Below are positions 35,253 through 47,408 of a stretch of DNA of 64,000 bases, in pieces. A program made the position numbers and the translations under genes. The stretch lies in the NCBI GenBank assembly GCA_947247005.1, contig OX365962.1, forward strand, positions 3,073,201-3,137,200, given 5' to 3'. Positions within the stretch are counted from its first letter, which is position 1. Each line of letters begins with the position of its first letter. The notes below the pieces were generated by a model. The model did not search any database. It was not told the DNA's origin and was given only the letters and a program-made list of their open reading frames with translations. The stretch comes from Spisula solida (Eukaryota; Mollusca; Bivalvia; Venerida; Mactridae).

Positions 35253-35900
35253 AAAACACAGTTCTCTTGTGTTTTCTGCATATATGTATGTATCCGATAT
35301 GGAAACGTTATTGTCATCAACAATTGTGTGTAACGTGCTATTTGAAAAAATATGTTTGTAAATTGTTTGGATTTTATCATTGCAATACTGTATTTATAAG
35401 TAACGAAGTTTAATATTTATTATAAACCTATCCATGTATTGCCATATATGCAAACAAAATCGCACAGTGGAATACAACCCGACAGATAACAATTTCCGTA
35501 TTATAGGGCCTACATGTTAGGTTTTCTGAATCCGTATCATGCATGTACGATGTGTTATATGCCGAACGTATGTCAATGACGTCAAGACGTAAACATATAC
35601 CTTATTAAGAACGAACGTCGCGGTATATGTCAAAAATATGCCGATGTTCATGACGTTAATGAATACACATTTAAATTTAACGCATTTGCGCGCGTAAAAG
35701 AGCTTTTCCAACTTTTGCAGTTATATAATAAAAGGAAAATTACTGCAGCTATATTGATCGGTTTTGTAGTATTACATCTCGTTGCTTGCGTTATACCGCA
35801 TCCCGCGAGATACGGCATTACACAAGCAACTCTAGGTAATACAACCCTACGGATCAGCGCATTGTCGTGATATTCTGTATGTATCGTAATGCTGCTTAAA

Positions 35901-36247
35901 CAGGGTAGCAATACCACGTGGCTTTTGGCTACAGTTACAATTAGATTTTTGCAAACATTGGAACACAAAATTTAATATAGCCATAAGTATTTTATTTCTC
36001 CATCGATTTCTATCAAATATACGCCACGCTAAGAGGAAACTTATTTGCTTTCCGTGAAATATAATATCTTTTTCAGCAGTGTTACAGATTTTTCCATTAC
36101 CCTGTGAAACCTACACGTTCGACGGTTTCACAAGGTAATGGAAAAAATGGCACAGCCGCTGAAAAGGGTTTTATATTTCATGGAAAGCAAATAATTGTTT
36201 CCTTAGCGTGGCGTGTATTTCATATTTCACGTGGTATTGCTACACTG
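35901..36247. mobile_element. Foldback MITE, copy 1 (TSD TTAAA)
   Basis: Starts CAGGGTAGCAATACCACGTG and ends in the reverse complement of CAGTGTAGCAATACCACGTG. The two halves are inverted copies, the right arm lacking a block. TTAAA directly flanks both ends (35896-35900, 36248-36252). Same family as 46987-47408. No coding capacity. Confidence 0.92.
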
Positions 36248-36645
36248 TTAAAGAAGATTATTGTATCTTGTGTATATGGATATATACGTTTAGTGTATGT
36301 TATATAAATGTTCAGGGTAGTTTACGAGTCCATGTTTCAATTATTTATATTAAACAAGTGTACAATAAAGAAGGTCTGCATATAGTATTTTGGGTGCCAT
36401 AATGAAATGAGGTTGGTAGTGACTTTATCGTTATTTGTGACTAAAATTGATATTGTTTTAATAGTTGAGTGCCAATATTTGTCATTTAAAAGTTATGAAT
36501 TAAAAGTTATTGAACTGTTCATTGCGCCGCATTATAATTATCATCTTCTCATTTATAGCATACTATTTGATTTGTCATAGCATGATAGACGTGCCATTGT
36601 AATATGTATATTATTACACATAACAGGGACGGAGGGCATTAAGTC

Positions 36646-36725
36646 GATATTCGGCATACTAGGTTAGGTATTGGCTCGATGGCTTCACCCCGAGTGCCAA
36701 TACCTAACCTAGTATGCCGAATATC
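36646..36725. repeat. Perfect 30-bp-arm hairpin
   Basis: 36646-36675 (GATATTCGGCATACTAGGTT...) and 36696-36725 are perfect reverse complements separated by 20 bases (TCGATGGCTTCACCCCGAGT). Confidence 0.95.
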
Positions 36726-37104
36726 CTTTATAACCTTTTTATCGCATATGTTTAACTCCACTTATTTTTTCTAAACACGAAACAACAAAACAAACTCAGA
36801 TCTAACTTTTCCAGACCTTTTTTAAACTGCGAAACGGTTAGAATCTTCAACCTGTATTCCAGCGCGCTAATGACGTCACATGTTTGTGTACGTTACGTAC
36901 GCGCGTCGCTTCCAAAATAACCGGATATAGCCTCGATACGGAGTTTTGGCACACCGGAAGAGGGCCAGACATCGATATTTGGCACACTAGACGCACTTAC
37001 AGTTCAAAGTCAGCGCAATTGTGTTACTATATATAGTAACACATGCGATAAACGTTACTAATACGTGTAATTATACGTTATCAGCTTCTCCGGTGTTATT
37101 ATAT

Positions 37105-37400
37105 AAATAACACATGGCTGCGAGGGTGATAGTAAATAATACCAACCCGAGAATAGTTATATTTAGATATGACTTTTCAATGGTTGGTATTATTTACTGT
37201 CACCCGAACAGCCATGTGTTATTTATTTTATTATACCGAACAAAATTACAACCATTTTGCGAAATAAAATATCAACAAATAGTGATATGACTTTTCAATG
37301 GTTGGTATTATTTACTGTCACCCGAACAGCCATGTGTTATTTATTTTATTATACCGAACAAAATTACAACCATTTTGCGAAATAAAATATCAACAAATGT
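37105..37400. repeat. Hairpin plus 118-bp tandem duplication of its right arm
   Basis: 37105-37147 (AAATAACACATGGCTG...) pairs with 37182-37225. The segment starting GATATGACTTTTCAATGG at 37166 is repeated at 37284 (118-bp period) through to about 37400, so the right arm exists twice. Confidence 0.9.
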
Positions 37401-37570
37401 AAGTAGAATTTAGATTGCCGTTATGATAATTTCACATGTACAATCTCAGTCTGTATAAGTTTCTAATGATTTTGTGCTATTTTTAGTAAATCTTGTCAGT
37501 TTCAACGGTTAATATACCCAAACATATTAATAGCATACAGAGACTCTCTAGCTGGGTGTTTTCCGGACTC

Positions 37571-38712
37571 AAATAGTAACATAACATAACATAACATATA
37601 GTTTATTGACATAAAATTGCATTAATACAATTTATAATCAAACAAATAATCAAATATGAAAGAAAGAGAAAATATGGAAAGTCTGCAGGAATGTGTAAAC
37701 ATTGTGACAGGGTGAAATTTTAACATAGTTTTCTGAAGGGTCTTGAAATAAAGGATGATAAAAAGGATGAAATTTTTATGAAAATGTGAAATGTCTTAAA
37801 CAGAAATTCTGATTTTATTTGCGAAATAAATAAATTTTGACAAGTTATTAATAGATAGTTTGGAAGTAGAATTCAGCAATGAAATGAATTTATTATGGTG
37901 TGGCCAGTGACAGAAATAAGGTTTAAAATACTTTTTTCGTAAGTCTCTATATTTTGGGCAAACTAGCAAGAAGTGAAATTCTGATTCAGTTTTTGACATG
38001 TTGCATGATTTACATAGAATATTGTTGTGTCTGCCTGTTTCTATGAATAGTTGATGAGCAGATACTCTAAATCGTGATAATGATATTAAATATTTTCTTT
38101 CATGTATGCAATCGAGATATTTCTCGCGTATGAAATTATGTTTAAATAGACAATACGTTGAAAGACGGGGAGAATTATTTATATCCGAATACCAGGACTG
38201 ATGATAATTATCGAATATTCGTTGTTTAATTAGTATAAATGTATGCTTATCAAGTACTTGTTCTCTCCATATATACGCAAAACCATGCTCTTCAAGAATC
38301 GTTTTGACATGAGAGGCCCAATTTTTGTTCCCATATGTTACATTATTTTCAGCATCATATTTCAGAACACTATATAATTTATACGTCAATGAAGAGTCGT
38401 TTAGTTTTATAAGTTTCCCCCAATATTTTATTATACTAATTTTTCGAAAAATATAGAACGGTATTCTGCCCAGTTCTCCATAAAGGGTAGATGTGTTTGT
38501 TGATTGTCTTACACCTAGTAGGCGTCTTAGAAATTTAGTATGGACGATTTCAATGTCGTTTGCAGTATGAAATCCCCAAATTTCAGAACAGAAATTGATA
38601 ACAGAACCGACAAGTGTATCAAAAAGCTGGACTTTTCTGGATAACGGTAGTTCAATCTGTTGAAATACTGAGTACAAATTTCTATAAATAACCCAGCCTC
38701 GTTTTTACTAGT
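37571..38712 (-). pseudogene. 5'-truncated L2/CR1-group LINE: C-terminal ORF2 and 3' tail
   Basis: A 293-codon frame (38677-37796) corresponds to the part of LINE ORF2 after the reverse transcriptase core. It has LFDTLVGSV, EIWGF and LYGELGRIPF in the order typical of L2/CR1 elements, then a C-terminal Cys/His cluster (CKSCNMSKTESEFHFLLVC). A frameshift lies just upstream near 38690 and the element is cut at about 38712. After the stop come a 3' UTR, AATAAA, and a tail of ATGTT units (37576-37600). It lacks the endonuclease and RT core, so it is inactive. Confidence 0.88.
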
Positions 38713-41700
38713 AGTGATCGAACAAAATATTACATAGTAATCGAACAAAATATCACACGGAAGGTCTATGGGGAAAATACATTGAGAGGTCACGTGAGGT
38801 ATAATAATGTGTCATATATATCATCGGAATGTGAAAATTAAAGTAGATAGTAGTTAAAACACATCTGAAGAATTTTTTAACACAAATATTTCCTATCTTG
38901 TATCAGTTTGGTCATTTATCATTAAAGTCGTGATGAAATTTCAATAAATTGTGTAAAACTGGTGTTTTAAGACAATTCCTTTCCCGTATCCAAAAAAATG
39001 TTTTGCCTGTTGTAGACAAAGTATATTTTAATATAATTACATGATGATAATCATTTGTCATAATAACACGTATCATACAGCGTCATGTTCAATTAGCTCT
39101 GTAGAAACATATACTTGAGGATTAGGAACAAAATTAGGACTGAGAAGTTTTATCATCACTTAAAATGATAATAACTCTCTTAAAGCTATATTTCTTACAT
39201 TTGAGTCCTAAAATTTTAGAAGGTTTTTTAATATATGTTTGTTCAGGAAAATAAATGATAGAAGTAGTGGCGAAGAAATTTTATTTAAGCCGTTCTTTCA
39301 TTTGAAAATGGCTGTATTCTGAGAATAGGTGTATAGTCTCTGAGAAAAGCTTGCTTGTTTTAATTGCATTTATCACACACCCGCATACTTTTTATACTTT
39401 TTTATAGTGCCACAAACATGAAATATAAAGTTAAGGCTCACTTCATAAAAGGTCAAGGCTCTCTTTCTCATTTTATTCAACTCGTTCCATAAATCCAATG
39501 AAACCAGTCAACACGTACTCAGTGAATATCATCAATGTGGTGTTATCCTGGATATTTGAGTGTTCAAACAGCTACAGTAGAGGTCTCATTTTTGCATCTA
39601 AAGTAAACCGGGGAAAGAATTTGAACATGGAGCTTGTATGGGCATGCAGGACCGTAGCCACAGACACAAATCTGTGAAATGGCAAATAAATTTACAGTGG
39701 ACATCGTGTGCGGTGACTGGGTGTCAGGAAGGTCATTTATAGAACAAAGAGGGTTTCCACTTTCCACGGGACAATATAAGTTCCCTTCCATCAGTTAGAA
39801 GGATAAATAACGATTCACTCAAACATGGGTCTAGCACCCTGGTATCGCCCTTTGAAGCGGGATTGGTCTTGCCTTGATGGCAGAACGTAACTGTGCAACA
39901 CTTTCTATTACTTCATGTCTTTTCTTTTCTTCAGGTAACTTCTCCCAGTTGTATTGGGACATTCAATCACTGCGATGATGATAACTTTTCCTCATGAATA
40001 AACTGTGATCCAATAGAATCGTGAAACAATACATGCACATGCCTTTTTACAACATATTATTTTACAGGTAGCTTATCACTTACATATAGAGTTTGTCTAC
40101 ATTTCAGTTAATATGTACTTTGTCTATCAATAAACGTATGTCCGTGAGTTTTCTTATGCGGTATATTTATTTATTGATTATCTTAACGCATTAGTGGTCT
40201 GTCTAAATGGGGTTTTTACTAGGTGAACTAGGTGTGAGCAATTGCACTCTTGTTCTATGCATATGGTAACAGAAGGCTTGTTTGGCTTTTAAACTTTACC
40301 TGCAATAATTTTGCCCGTGCTATTCTTCTGTCTTTCCTATTTTTACTTCCCTTTTTCTTTTTCTTTGCGCACCGTTATAGAATAGTCAAATTTATGACAG
40401 CATGACGTATTAATGTAGAGATGTAGATGTCCATATTATCGAAGGGAGATAACCAATGGATGAATCACAAGCAAATATCTTTCTGTTATTTTATCGTTCT
40501 TTCCGCTGAAAAAAACTTATCTCGACATTATAATGTTTGGGTTGATAAAATTGTGAGTGTGTGTGTTCAGATTATTTCCTGGTTGAACTACAGGTAAGAT
40601 TTTGTTGATCTTGACAACATTTCTCCCTTAAAGAATATCGAAACATGTAATTTATTTTATTTGCCGTAAAGTTGTTTCATTTTGTATTTACCATGTGATT
40701 GTAAACTGGTGAAATTTACATTTCAATTAAAATTTGGAAAAAAATTGATTGATAAAGGGAGGGCACTCGTGTTCATTTTGATAAAATTACGAATCATTAC
40801 GTGAGCATATCACTGACATCTTCAGTCTTCGTCTATCTCAGTTCTAACGTAATAAAATTGTTGAACTGTCATTGTATTTTTATGACATTGCCTATTGCCA
40901 CACTGAGTAATAGGGTGAAGTGAAGGTGTCTGGTCAGAAAGGTCCACTTTCCAGTTCCTAGTTCTGGATACCATAACTAAATGGTCTTTTATTTACACTG
41001 ACGTGTCGACCTTTTAGTTACGGAATTACCCTCTTCAATAATCAACTGTTTAAGCTTAATGCCTAAAATGCAAGTTTATTGTTCAAAATTCGACAAAAAA
41101 CTATCATTTACGTATAAATATAATATTTTTTAAATGTTTTGTCATTAAACAGTCAATTTGACACCTACTGATAATCATCTATTGCTTAAAGTTTATTTAC
41201 TTCCGCGTTTTATCAGCTTCGGCAACCATTTTGAATAATTAATTTATCGCAGGTGCGTGCGAGAGTCGTTTTCGAAAAATCAGTTATTTCATGAAAAATG
41301 GTCGAAAACGTCTTAAAACTAAATAAAACCTTTAGATATACGTTTACATAAGAAACAAACACGTTATTTTTGCTATAAAGCATGTAACTCCTATTTACAC
41401 AAATAAATATTGCAATCTACGCAGCCGACAATCTTTAAAAATGAAAACATTGATCATGTGGTTTGTTTCGAAACCCTTTTGTTTTAATCCCATTCAAATA
41501 AATGGCGATCGTAAACGAAAACATGGAAATTGGACAGGTTTGAAACAATCAACGGAAGTGATTATTTCTTGCGAAACATTTTGTATTTTGGGGTATATTG
41601 ATAGAATATGGTCCAATTGATAGGGTATCAATGATTATTTTGTTGAAAACGTGTGTTTTTTCATAAAACGAACGCAACTCAAACTGTGCCGTTGAGCTGT

Positions 41701-42285
41701 TGGGTTTCAAAGAACAAACGGCTTTGACGATGAAATGGAATGATCATCGTCAAAGACCTTGGACTATCCAGTTCCCAGTACCGTCGAGTAACCTCAAATC
41801 GTGATACCCTAGTAGTTGTTATAGTGGAACTACTTTCAATATCTTTATTGATAGTTTAGTTATGACGTCATAAGCGGGAAAACCGAAAGAATGAATGTCA
41901 AAGTTGACCTTCTAATCTATAAATGAAACAAATAGCACTTCATTAACGTAAGAAATAAGATAATTACCGATCCATCGAAAAATGTGTCAAATTTTTGTAT
42001 TGCCAAATAGTTCTGAAGTGACTAGAGGCCTCTAGACCTGGAGTCTTGAGGTCCGACTGGTAACCAGACCTCTAGACAATGCTTGTAGGACAGACTAGAG
42101 GTCCGGTAATTGATTTCATATGTATAAACAATAAATTATATATATTTTATCCTGTCGAGACTTCCAAAGCATTTACCTTGCTAGATACAGGTAAGTTTTG
42201 GACTGAAATCTTGTAAAAAATAGTTAATTGATTAGCAATTAAGTTGATTAGAAGTGTATCACACTTAATTGCTAATTTATTTTAT
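38713..42285. other. Long stretch without recognisable gene
   Basis: Nothing is supported on either strand. There are short palindromic words around CCTCTAGAC (42025-42110). A 75-codon minus frame at 39791-39564 is not recognised. Confidence 0.45.
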
Positions 42286-42289
42286 GCTA

Positions 42290-42812
42290 TACGATTTAGA
42301 ACCAGGAACCCCATCGCTTGCCTGTCGAAACTGGAAATTGGTCCAGAACTCCGCTTAATCTTAGGAAATGTAGAACTTGCCATAACAAAATAGGTGACAA
42401 GTTTCATTATTTACTTGAATGCAATAAATTTAGCAACCAAAGAAGACTATTCATAAATCTGACGTTCTATAATAGACCTATTATACATATAAACTTAGCA
42501 ACTAATGAACATAAAAAACAAAACTGTAAAGCTATGTAAGTTTTTTAAAATTACACTGCTGCAAACCTAATGTAGAATCTACATATATACATGCAAATTG
42601 TCTGCACTCTTTGTCTAATTTATTTATTTTGTTCATGTATATAAACTATATGTGTATCGTGTATAAACTATATGTGTATCGTGGCTCACTTTCATACCAC
42701 CTTTTAAGTAGCCTCGTTCTTTGTTCTATATATAACATTGACTGTTATCCTGATATTTTCATCCTATGCATGAATTGAGCGTAATAAACGGTTGTTGTTG
42801 TTTTTGTTTGTT
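42290..42812 (+). pseudogene. LINE 3' fragment: Cys-rich ORF2 end and (TTG)n tail
   Basis: Frame 42318-42536 encodes LPVETGNWSRTPL followed by CRTCHNKIGDKFHYLLEC, the C-terminal Cys/His cluster of CR1/L2-type ORF2 proteins; stop TAA near 42537. The 3' UTR contains a doubled ATAAACTATATGTGTATCGTG and ends GCGTAATAAACGGTTGTTGT. Everything upstream of the cluster is gone. Confidence 0.75.
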
Positions 42813-42944
42813 CGATGGTATAGTCGGACAAACATAAATTAGCCGGGCTAAATTTAGCACCAGTAAATAAACACAAACGTTGACCTTCACATCTAATTAA
42901 TCAAACAATTTGGTACATATGATAATGTTGAAATAATTTGTCGT

Positions 42945-43042
42945 AAAGCTCCAGTGGCTCAGTGGTAACGCATCCGTCAATAGATGATGTACCCGGCGTT
43001 ATATTTTTGTACGCAGGTTCGAATCCTCGCGGTGTCTTTATT
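42945..43042 (+). mobile_element. tRNA-derived SINE head
   Basis: CCAGTGGCTCAGTGGTAACG (box A) and GCAGGTTCGAATCCTCGCGG (box B) have convincing internal promoter form, but the spacing is longer than in a tRNA. The following T-rich stretch could terminate Pol III. Confidence 0.6.
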
Positions 43043-43614
43043 TTTTTATCATCAAGGTTATTTCGTTTTCTTATCATTTTTAAATTATAAACTTTACAAA
43101 AGATCAAACAAAAAAACGAAAAAAGTAAATATATAGATTACATTTTTCTAGTCAAAACATGTTTTTGGTGTTACTCGACATTGCTCTGTACTGACTGAGC
43201 TATTTTCTCATCGGCTTTTGAAGCGAAGTTAATATACCTTATTAGTTCACTTCATGTGCATTATGTAAACAATATTGTTTTGGTTTGGTACTATATTAAT
43301 CCCACTCAAATAATAAAATAAAACAATGACTGATAATACTTGACATGTCACTGTAATACAAGTCAGGCCGATAATCTTCCTTGTGGGAACACAATGAACA
43401 AGTGTTTAATTAAATTAAGTGAGGACATTAAATAAGCCAATTTTTTATATGGTTAGGCCAGTTCTTTGATTTTTGTTACTCAGACCCTCCTGCCCAATTT
43501 TTTTATTTTTTTCTAATAAAAAATTAAAACTTGAAAAACCAACATTGCATTACATATATTGTTTTGATTTATTATTTCATTATTTTGTTAATGATATGCT
43601 GGTACATGCATTAT

Positions 43615-43837
43615 ACTGTAAATTCACATATTTTCGTGGGTATTGCATTTTGTGGATATTAATGAAAGATCACTTTTGTGGGGTCGTAAATTTGTGGATT
43701 ACAAAACATGAAAGGATAAACCCATGTTGGATAGTTTAGAGGTCGGTTAATTGTGGAGATTAGATTTTGCAGTCAAGTGCCACAACAAAATCAACGAAAA
43801 TTCAACTCCCTCGAAAAATAATGATTTTAGTGCAGTG
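43615..43837. mobile_element. MITE family H, copy 1
   Basis: Contains ATATTTTCGTGGGTATTGC, GTGGGGTCGTAAATTTGTGG and AACTCCCTCGAAAAAT in the same order as 44868-45080. Ends resemble ACTGTAAA/TTTTAG. Confidence 0.75.
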
Positions 43838-44356
43838 TACTTGTCTTATATATGTAAATTTGCTGTTTTCTTGAAAACTAACACTGTTGTTGAGTGCTTT
43901 AAATCGGCCCTTCATTGACTAGTTTACCAACAACAACGTGGTAGCAATATTTTGGGAGTAATTTTTTTATTATTTTTCCCTCCTCCTGTGAACATTTCAC
44001 TTACTGAAGTCAGAGTTACAAAAAAATAAAAAAAACTTTGGCCTTATAAAATCATAATGTACATGTATCATGCAGAGTTGACCAGAACTGTTTTACTTCC
44101 AAAAGCTATTGTTTCCTTATAAACTATACTATTTACATTTCATGAGTCATCCATGGGTGTAAGTTAGAAATTATGAAAAACCTGAAATCTTGAAAAATGG
44201 TCAATTAAATCAAGGAAAACAAATTGTTTTCTATCAAAATATTGCAAAAAGTTTTGTGTAACAGTAAAGTAAATTTGACACTTCAGCATAAACTTCCGGG
44301 AGACACAATGTGAAACTGGTATCTTGTAAAGTCATTTGAAATGCAGTATCATTAAG

Positions 44357-44714
44357 CAGGGGTGTGGAAATTCCCAAATTTGGGCACTTACTGACTTAGT
44401 TGGACCGAAAAATCTACTTGCCCGAAAACTAAATCTACTTGCTCTGGAAAACACAAAAAAGCAACAAAATTTTAGTTTCATTCAATTATCATGTGAATGA
44501 TTAAAGTACTACAATGTAGATGTAATTCAAAGTTTGTTAAGTAAATCATTTTTGGTCAGTAATTTAGGGATTAATCATTGTTAAGGTAAAATAAGGCACT
44601 TAATATTATGTTTCTCGTGATAATTTTGCACTCGCCCAAGGACAAGCTGGATGGAAAATCTACTTGCCCGCAGGCAAAAAAGCCCAAGTCGGACATAGGA
44701 ATTCCACACCCATG
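44357..44714. mobile_element. 358-bp MITE (TSD TTAAG, CAGGGGTGTGG ends)
   Basis: Ends CAGGGGTGTGGAAATTCC and, reversed, CATGGGTGTGGAATTCC. TTAAG lies on both sides (44352-44356, 44715-44719). Inner inverted words AAATCTACTTGCCCG occur on both halves. The 5-bp duplication and CAGGGGTG end suggest a hAT subgroup (hAT5 type). Confidence 0.88.
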
Positions 44715-44867
44715 TTAAGAGTCAATTATAAATATTGTGAGCCCTGAGATGAGGAGTCCTTGAAGTACGGCCATTATTACAGATATATATCTACTAAACA
44801 TGTGTAAGATATTTGTATGAAGATACAAGATAAGGATCACTTCATCCCCTCATCAGATACCATAAAA

Positions 44868-45080
44868 TCTCATATTTCCTTGGGTATAAAATTTCGTGGA
44901 TTTTGATTAAAAAATCCATTTTCGTGGGGTAGTAAAATCGTCGATGACAAGACATGGAGGGGTGAAACCACATTATGTATTTGTGAGTTCGATAAATTGT
45001 GGGCATTTAATTTCATGGTCAAGTTTAATAACGAAATCAACGAAAATTCAACTCCCTCGAAAAATTACGATTTTACAGAT
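44868..45080. mobile_element. MITE family H, copy 2
   Basis: Second copy of 43615-43837: TTTCGTGGATTTTGATTAA, TTTCGTGGGGTAGTAAAAT and CAACGAAAATTCAACTCCCT. Right end TTTTACAG. Confidence 0.75.
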
Positions 45081-45299
45081 AGATTACCCAAACAGCAGGC
45101 AGCCCTGAAATCTGCAACAAACGACCCAGTAATCACACTGTATATATCATCTTGAGTTTTATAGCATTAGACATTAGAAATACATCATGTACTGTAAAAT
45201 TAGGGGCCACAGGGGTTTTCTGCAGTTAAATGCTGTCCTAACCCTTCTCCGTATGCCAAAAGAGACTGACTTTGCCATGTTTGGGTGTGGTGATGTAGG

Positions 45300-45385
45300 G
45301 TTAGGCTGCCGCTAACTAGGCCAATAAAGTCCAGTACTCGTGTTTAGAGGGTTGTGGGTTCGAGCCCTTCATCAAACACACTTTT
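45300..45385 (+). mobile_element. Possible tRNA-derived SINE fragment
   Basis: A good box B (GGGTTCGAGCCC at about 45356) and a weaker upstream box-A-like stretch (GGGTTAGGCTGCCG). No acceptor stem. Confidence 0.35.
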
Positions 45386-45601
45386 TGTTTTTACACTTTG
45401 TTCACTTTAAAGATGGAATACAATGTATGTGTTTAAGATCAAGCTCCATCTCCCGAAACCTCTCAGTTGGAGCTTAAGTTAATTCAAACTGTTTTGCAGA
45501 GCATTTAAATTTTAATGAGCTCTTCAAGATGAGCTAGAATTTGGTATCCTTTGAGAACATAAACAAAATGATTTGGGTTGCTACTTAATATCATCTCATC
45601 A

Positions 45602-45954
45602 CAGTGATTTTTTCCCTTTTTTATTAGTGTCCGGTAAACGGACCCTTTCCCAATTGCAAATAGGCTATAATTTTCCCAAATTTTAATGGAGAAATTCCCA
45701 ATTAACAATTCAAAAAAATAATTTTCAAAATCGGACATAAAATGATAAAGTTATAAGCATTTTTGACAAGTGGTCAAGCATAAAAGTTCAAAGAAACCAG
45801 TAAACATTCACATGTCATTCACATGTAATCTCTTTTTCTGTTTTATTTAGCCTTTGTGCTTCATGGAATTTCCCAATTTCAAGTTGTCACAACGCGAAAA
45901 TTCCCAATCTGAACAGACCCGTACCCTTTCCCAAAGATGAAAAAAAAATCACTG
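45602..45954. mobile_element. MITE family J, copy 1 (TSD CATCA)
   Basis: Ends CAGTGATTTTTTCCC and AAAAAATCACTG. Flanked by CATCA at 45597-45601 and 45955-45959. The interior has inverted TTTCCCAATT/AATTTCCC words and matches 51750-52101 throughout. A 77-codon minus frame is part of the element. Confidence 0.93.
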
Positions 45955-46401
45955 CATCATCTCATAGATAATGTCACGTGTCTTTATGCTAATTTCCACG
46001 GGAGACTGAACTCAAAATTCGTATTACAAAACAGAAACATTATTCTAAGTTTATTAAAGTAAAATTGTAAAAGCTTGAACATCTGACTTGTCTCATATTC
46101 AGACCCTGATTTGAATGAAATCTCAATTTGAGATGAGATTTCTACCTGAGATGATAAATGGGAGATCGGGACCATATATTCTGTTTAATAAAATATGATG
46201 ACATAAGTAAATAAATAATAAAAAATTTACCCCATCTTTGATATATTCCATAAAAAAAGTAGATCTACATGTACATCTCAACACGCACGTTTTGATAAAA
46301 CTTCGTGATTCCAATATCCCAACATTTAATAGAGTATCACTTTATCAGAAATTTTTTTTAGGCCACCGGCCCATACACAAAGTACATAATAATTTATTAT
46401 A

Positions 46402-46480
46402 TATAGTCCAGTCAGGGTAAAAATCCAGTGACGCAGCGGTCAAGTCCACTTTAACAGTGTTAAATCCATTATTAAACACT
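46402..46480. mobile_element. MITE family K, left-end fragment
   Basis: TATAGTCCAGTCAGGGTAAA and AATCCAGTGACGCAGCGGTC match the left end of 52177-52391. The right half is absent. Confidence 0.7.
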
Positions 46481-46677
46481 CGGTCTCAACACCTCATTTC
46501 TGATGGTACATGTATACAAGTAACTATGCCATAAGGGATGAAAGAAAATCCAGCTTTCCCTGTTTTATGTTAGAAACTCTTCATTTAATTTCATCTTAGT
46601 AATGGATACATGAAATTATTATACGACAACTGTGCCCCTTAGAAAATTTGTTGATTTTGGTAAAAAGATCAAATTTT

Positions 46678-46935
46678 CAGGGGTCCTACAATTACGGATT
46701 AATCCGGAATTCCGGATTTGCTGCATTAGAAAGAATTATCTGTTCTGCACAAAATAAAAAGTATTTGATGAAAGAATTGACTTAGTTATGGTCATTTGAA
46801 GTTTCATCATCTGAATTTTAACAATAAAACAATGTTGGCAACCTAGTTAAGGTGTAGCGATGTGGGCTAATAGCACCTGAAACAGACTTGCGACTTGTTT
46901 TCAGGATTCGGTATTATGCCTCAGAAGGACCCCTG
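46678..46935. mobile_element. MITE family B, complete copy (TSD AATTTT)
   Basis: Ends CAGGGGTCCTACA and, reversed, CAGGGGTCCTTCTG. Flanked by AATTTT on both sides (46672-46677, 46936-46941). Interior has TTATGGTCATTTGAA and GTTCTGCACAAAATAAAA, shared with 55546-55790 and diverged 60480-60760. A 6-bp duplication with CAGGGG ends fits a hAT-related element. Confidence 0.85.
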
Positions 46936-46986
46936 AATTTTATATCAGTTGTTATCCCAGATAGTTTTGTATGATGGAACTATGTA

Positions 46987-47408
46987 CAGTGTAGCAATAC
47001 CACGTGACTTGTGACTACAGTTACAAGAAGAAATTTGTAAACAGTTGAAAATAAAATAGCCATAAATATTTTATTTCTTCATCGATTTCTATGAAATATA
47101 CGCCACGCTAAGGGGACAATTATTTGCTTTCCATGAAATATATAATCTTTTTCAGTGACTGTGCCGTTTTGTCCATTACCTTGTGAAACAGTGGAACGTG
47201 TTGGTTTCACTGGGCAATGGAAAAATCGGTAAAACTGCTAAAAAAGATCTTATATTTTTATGGAAAGCACATACTTTTCCCCTTAGCGTGGCCTATATTT
47301 TATAGAAATCGATGAAGAAATAAAATACTTATGGCTATATTTGTCTTCCAATGTTTACAAATTTCTACTTGTAACTGTAGCCAAAAGTCACGTGGTATTG
47401 CTACCCTG
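46987..47408. mobile_element. Foldback MITE, copy 2 (TSD ATGTA)
   Basis: Two inverted arms of about 200 bp make up nearly the whole element. Ends CAGTGTAGCAATACCACGTG and, reversed, CAGGGTAGCAATACCACGTG. ATGTA lies directly on both sides (46982-46986, 47409-47413). More complete than 35901-36247. Confidence 0.93.

Noticed and set aside
35517..35968. Minus-strand frame of 106 codons
   Set aside because: Overlaps the foldback MITE edge and continues into AT-rich DNA; no family similarity.
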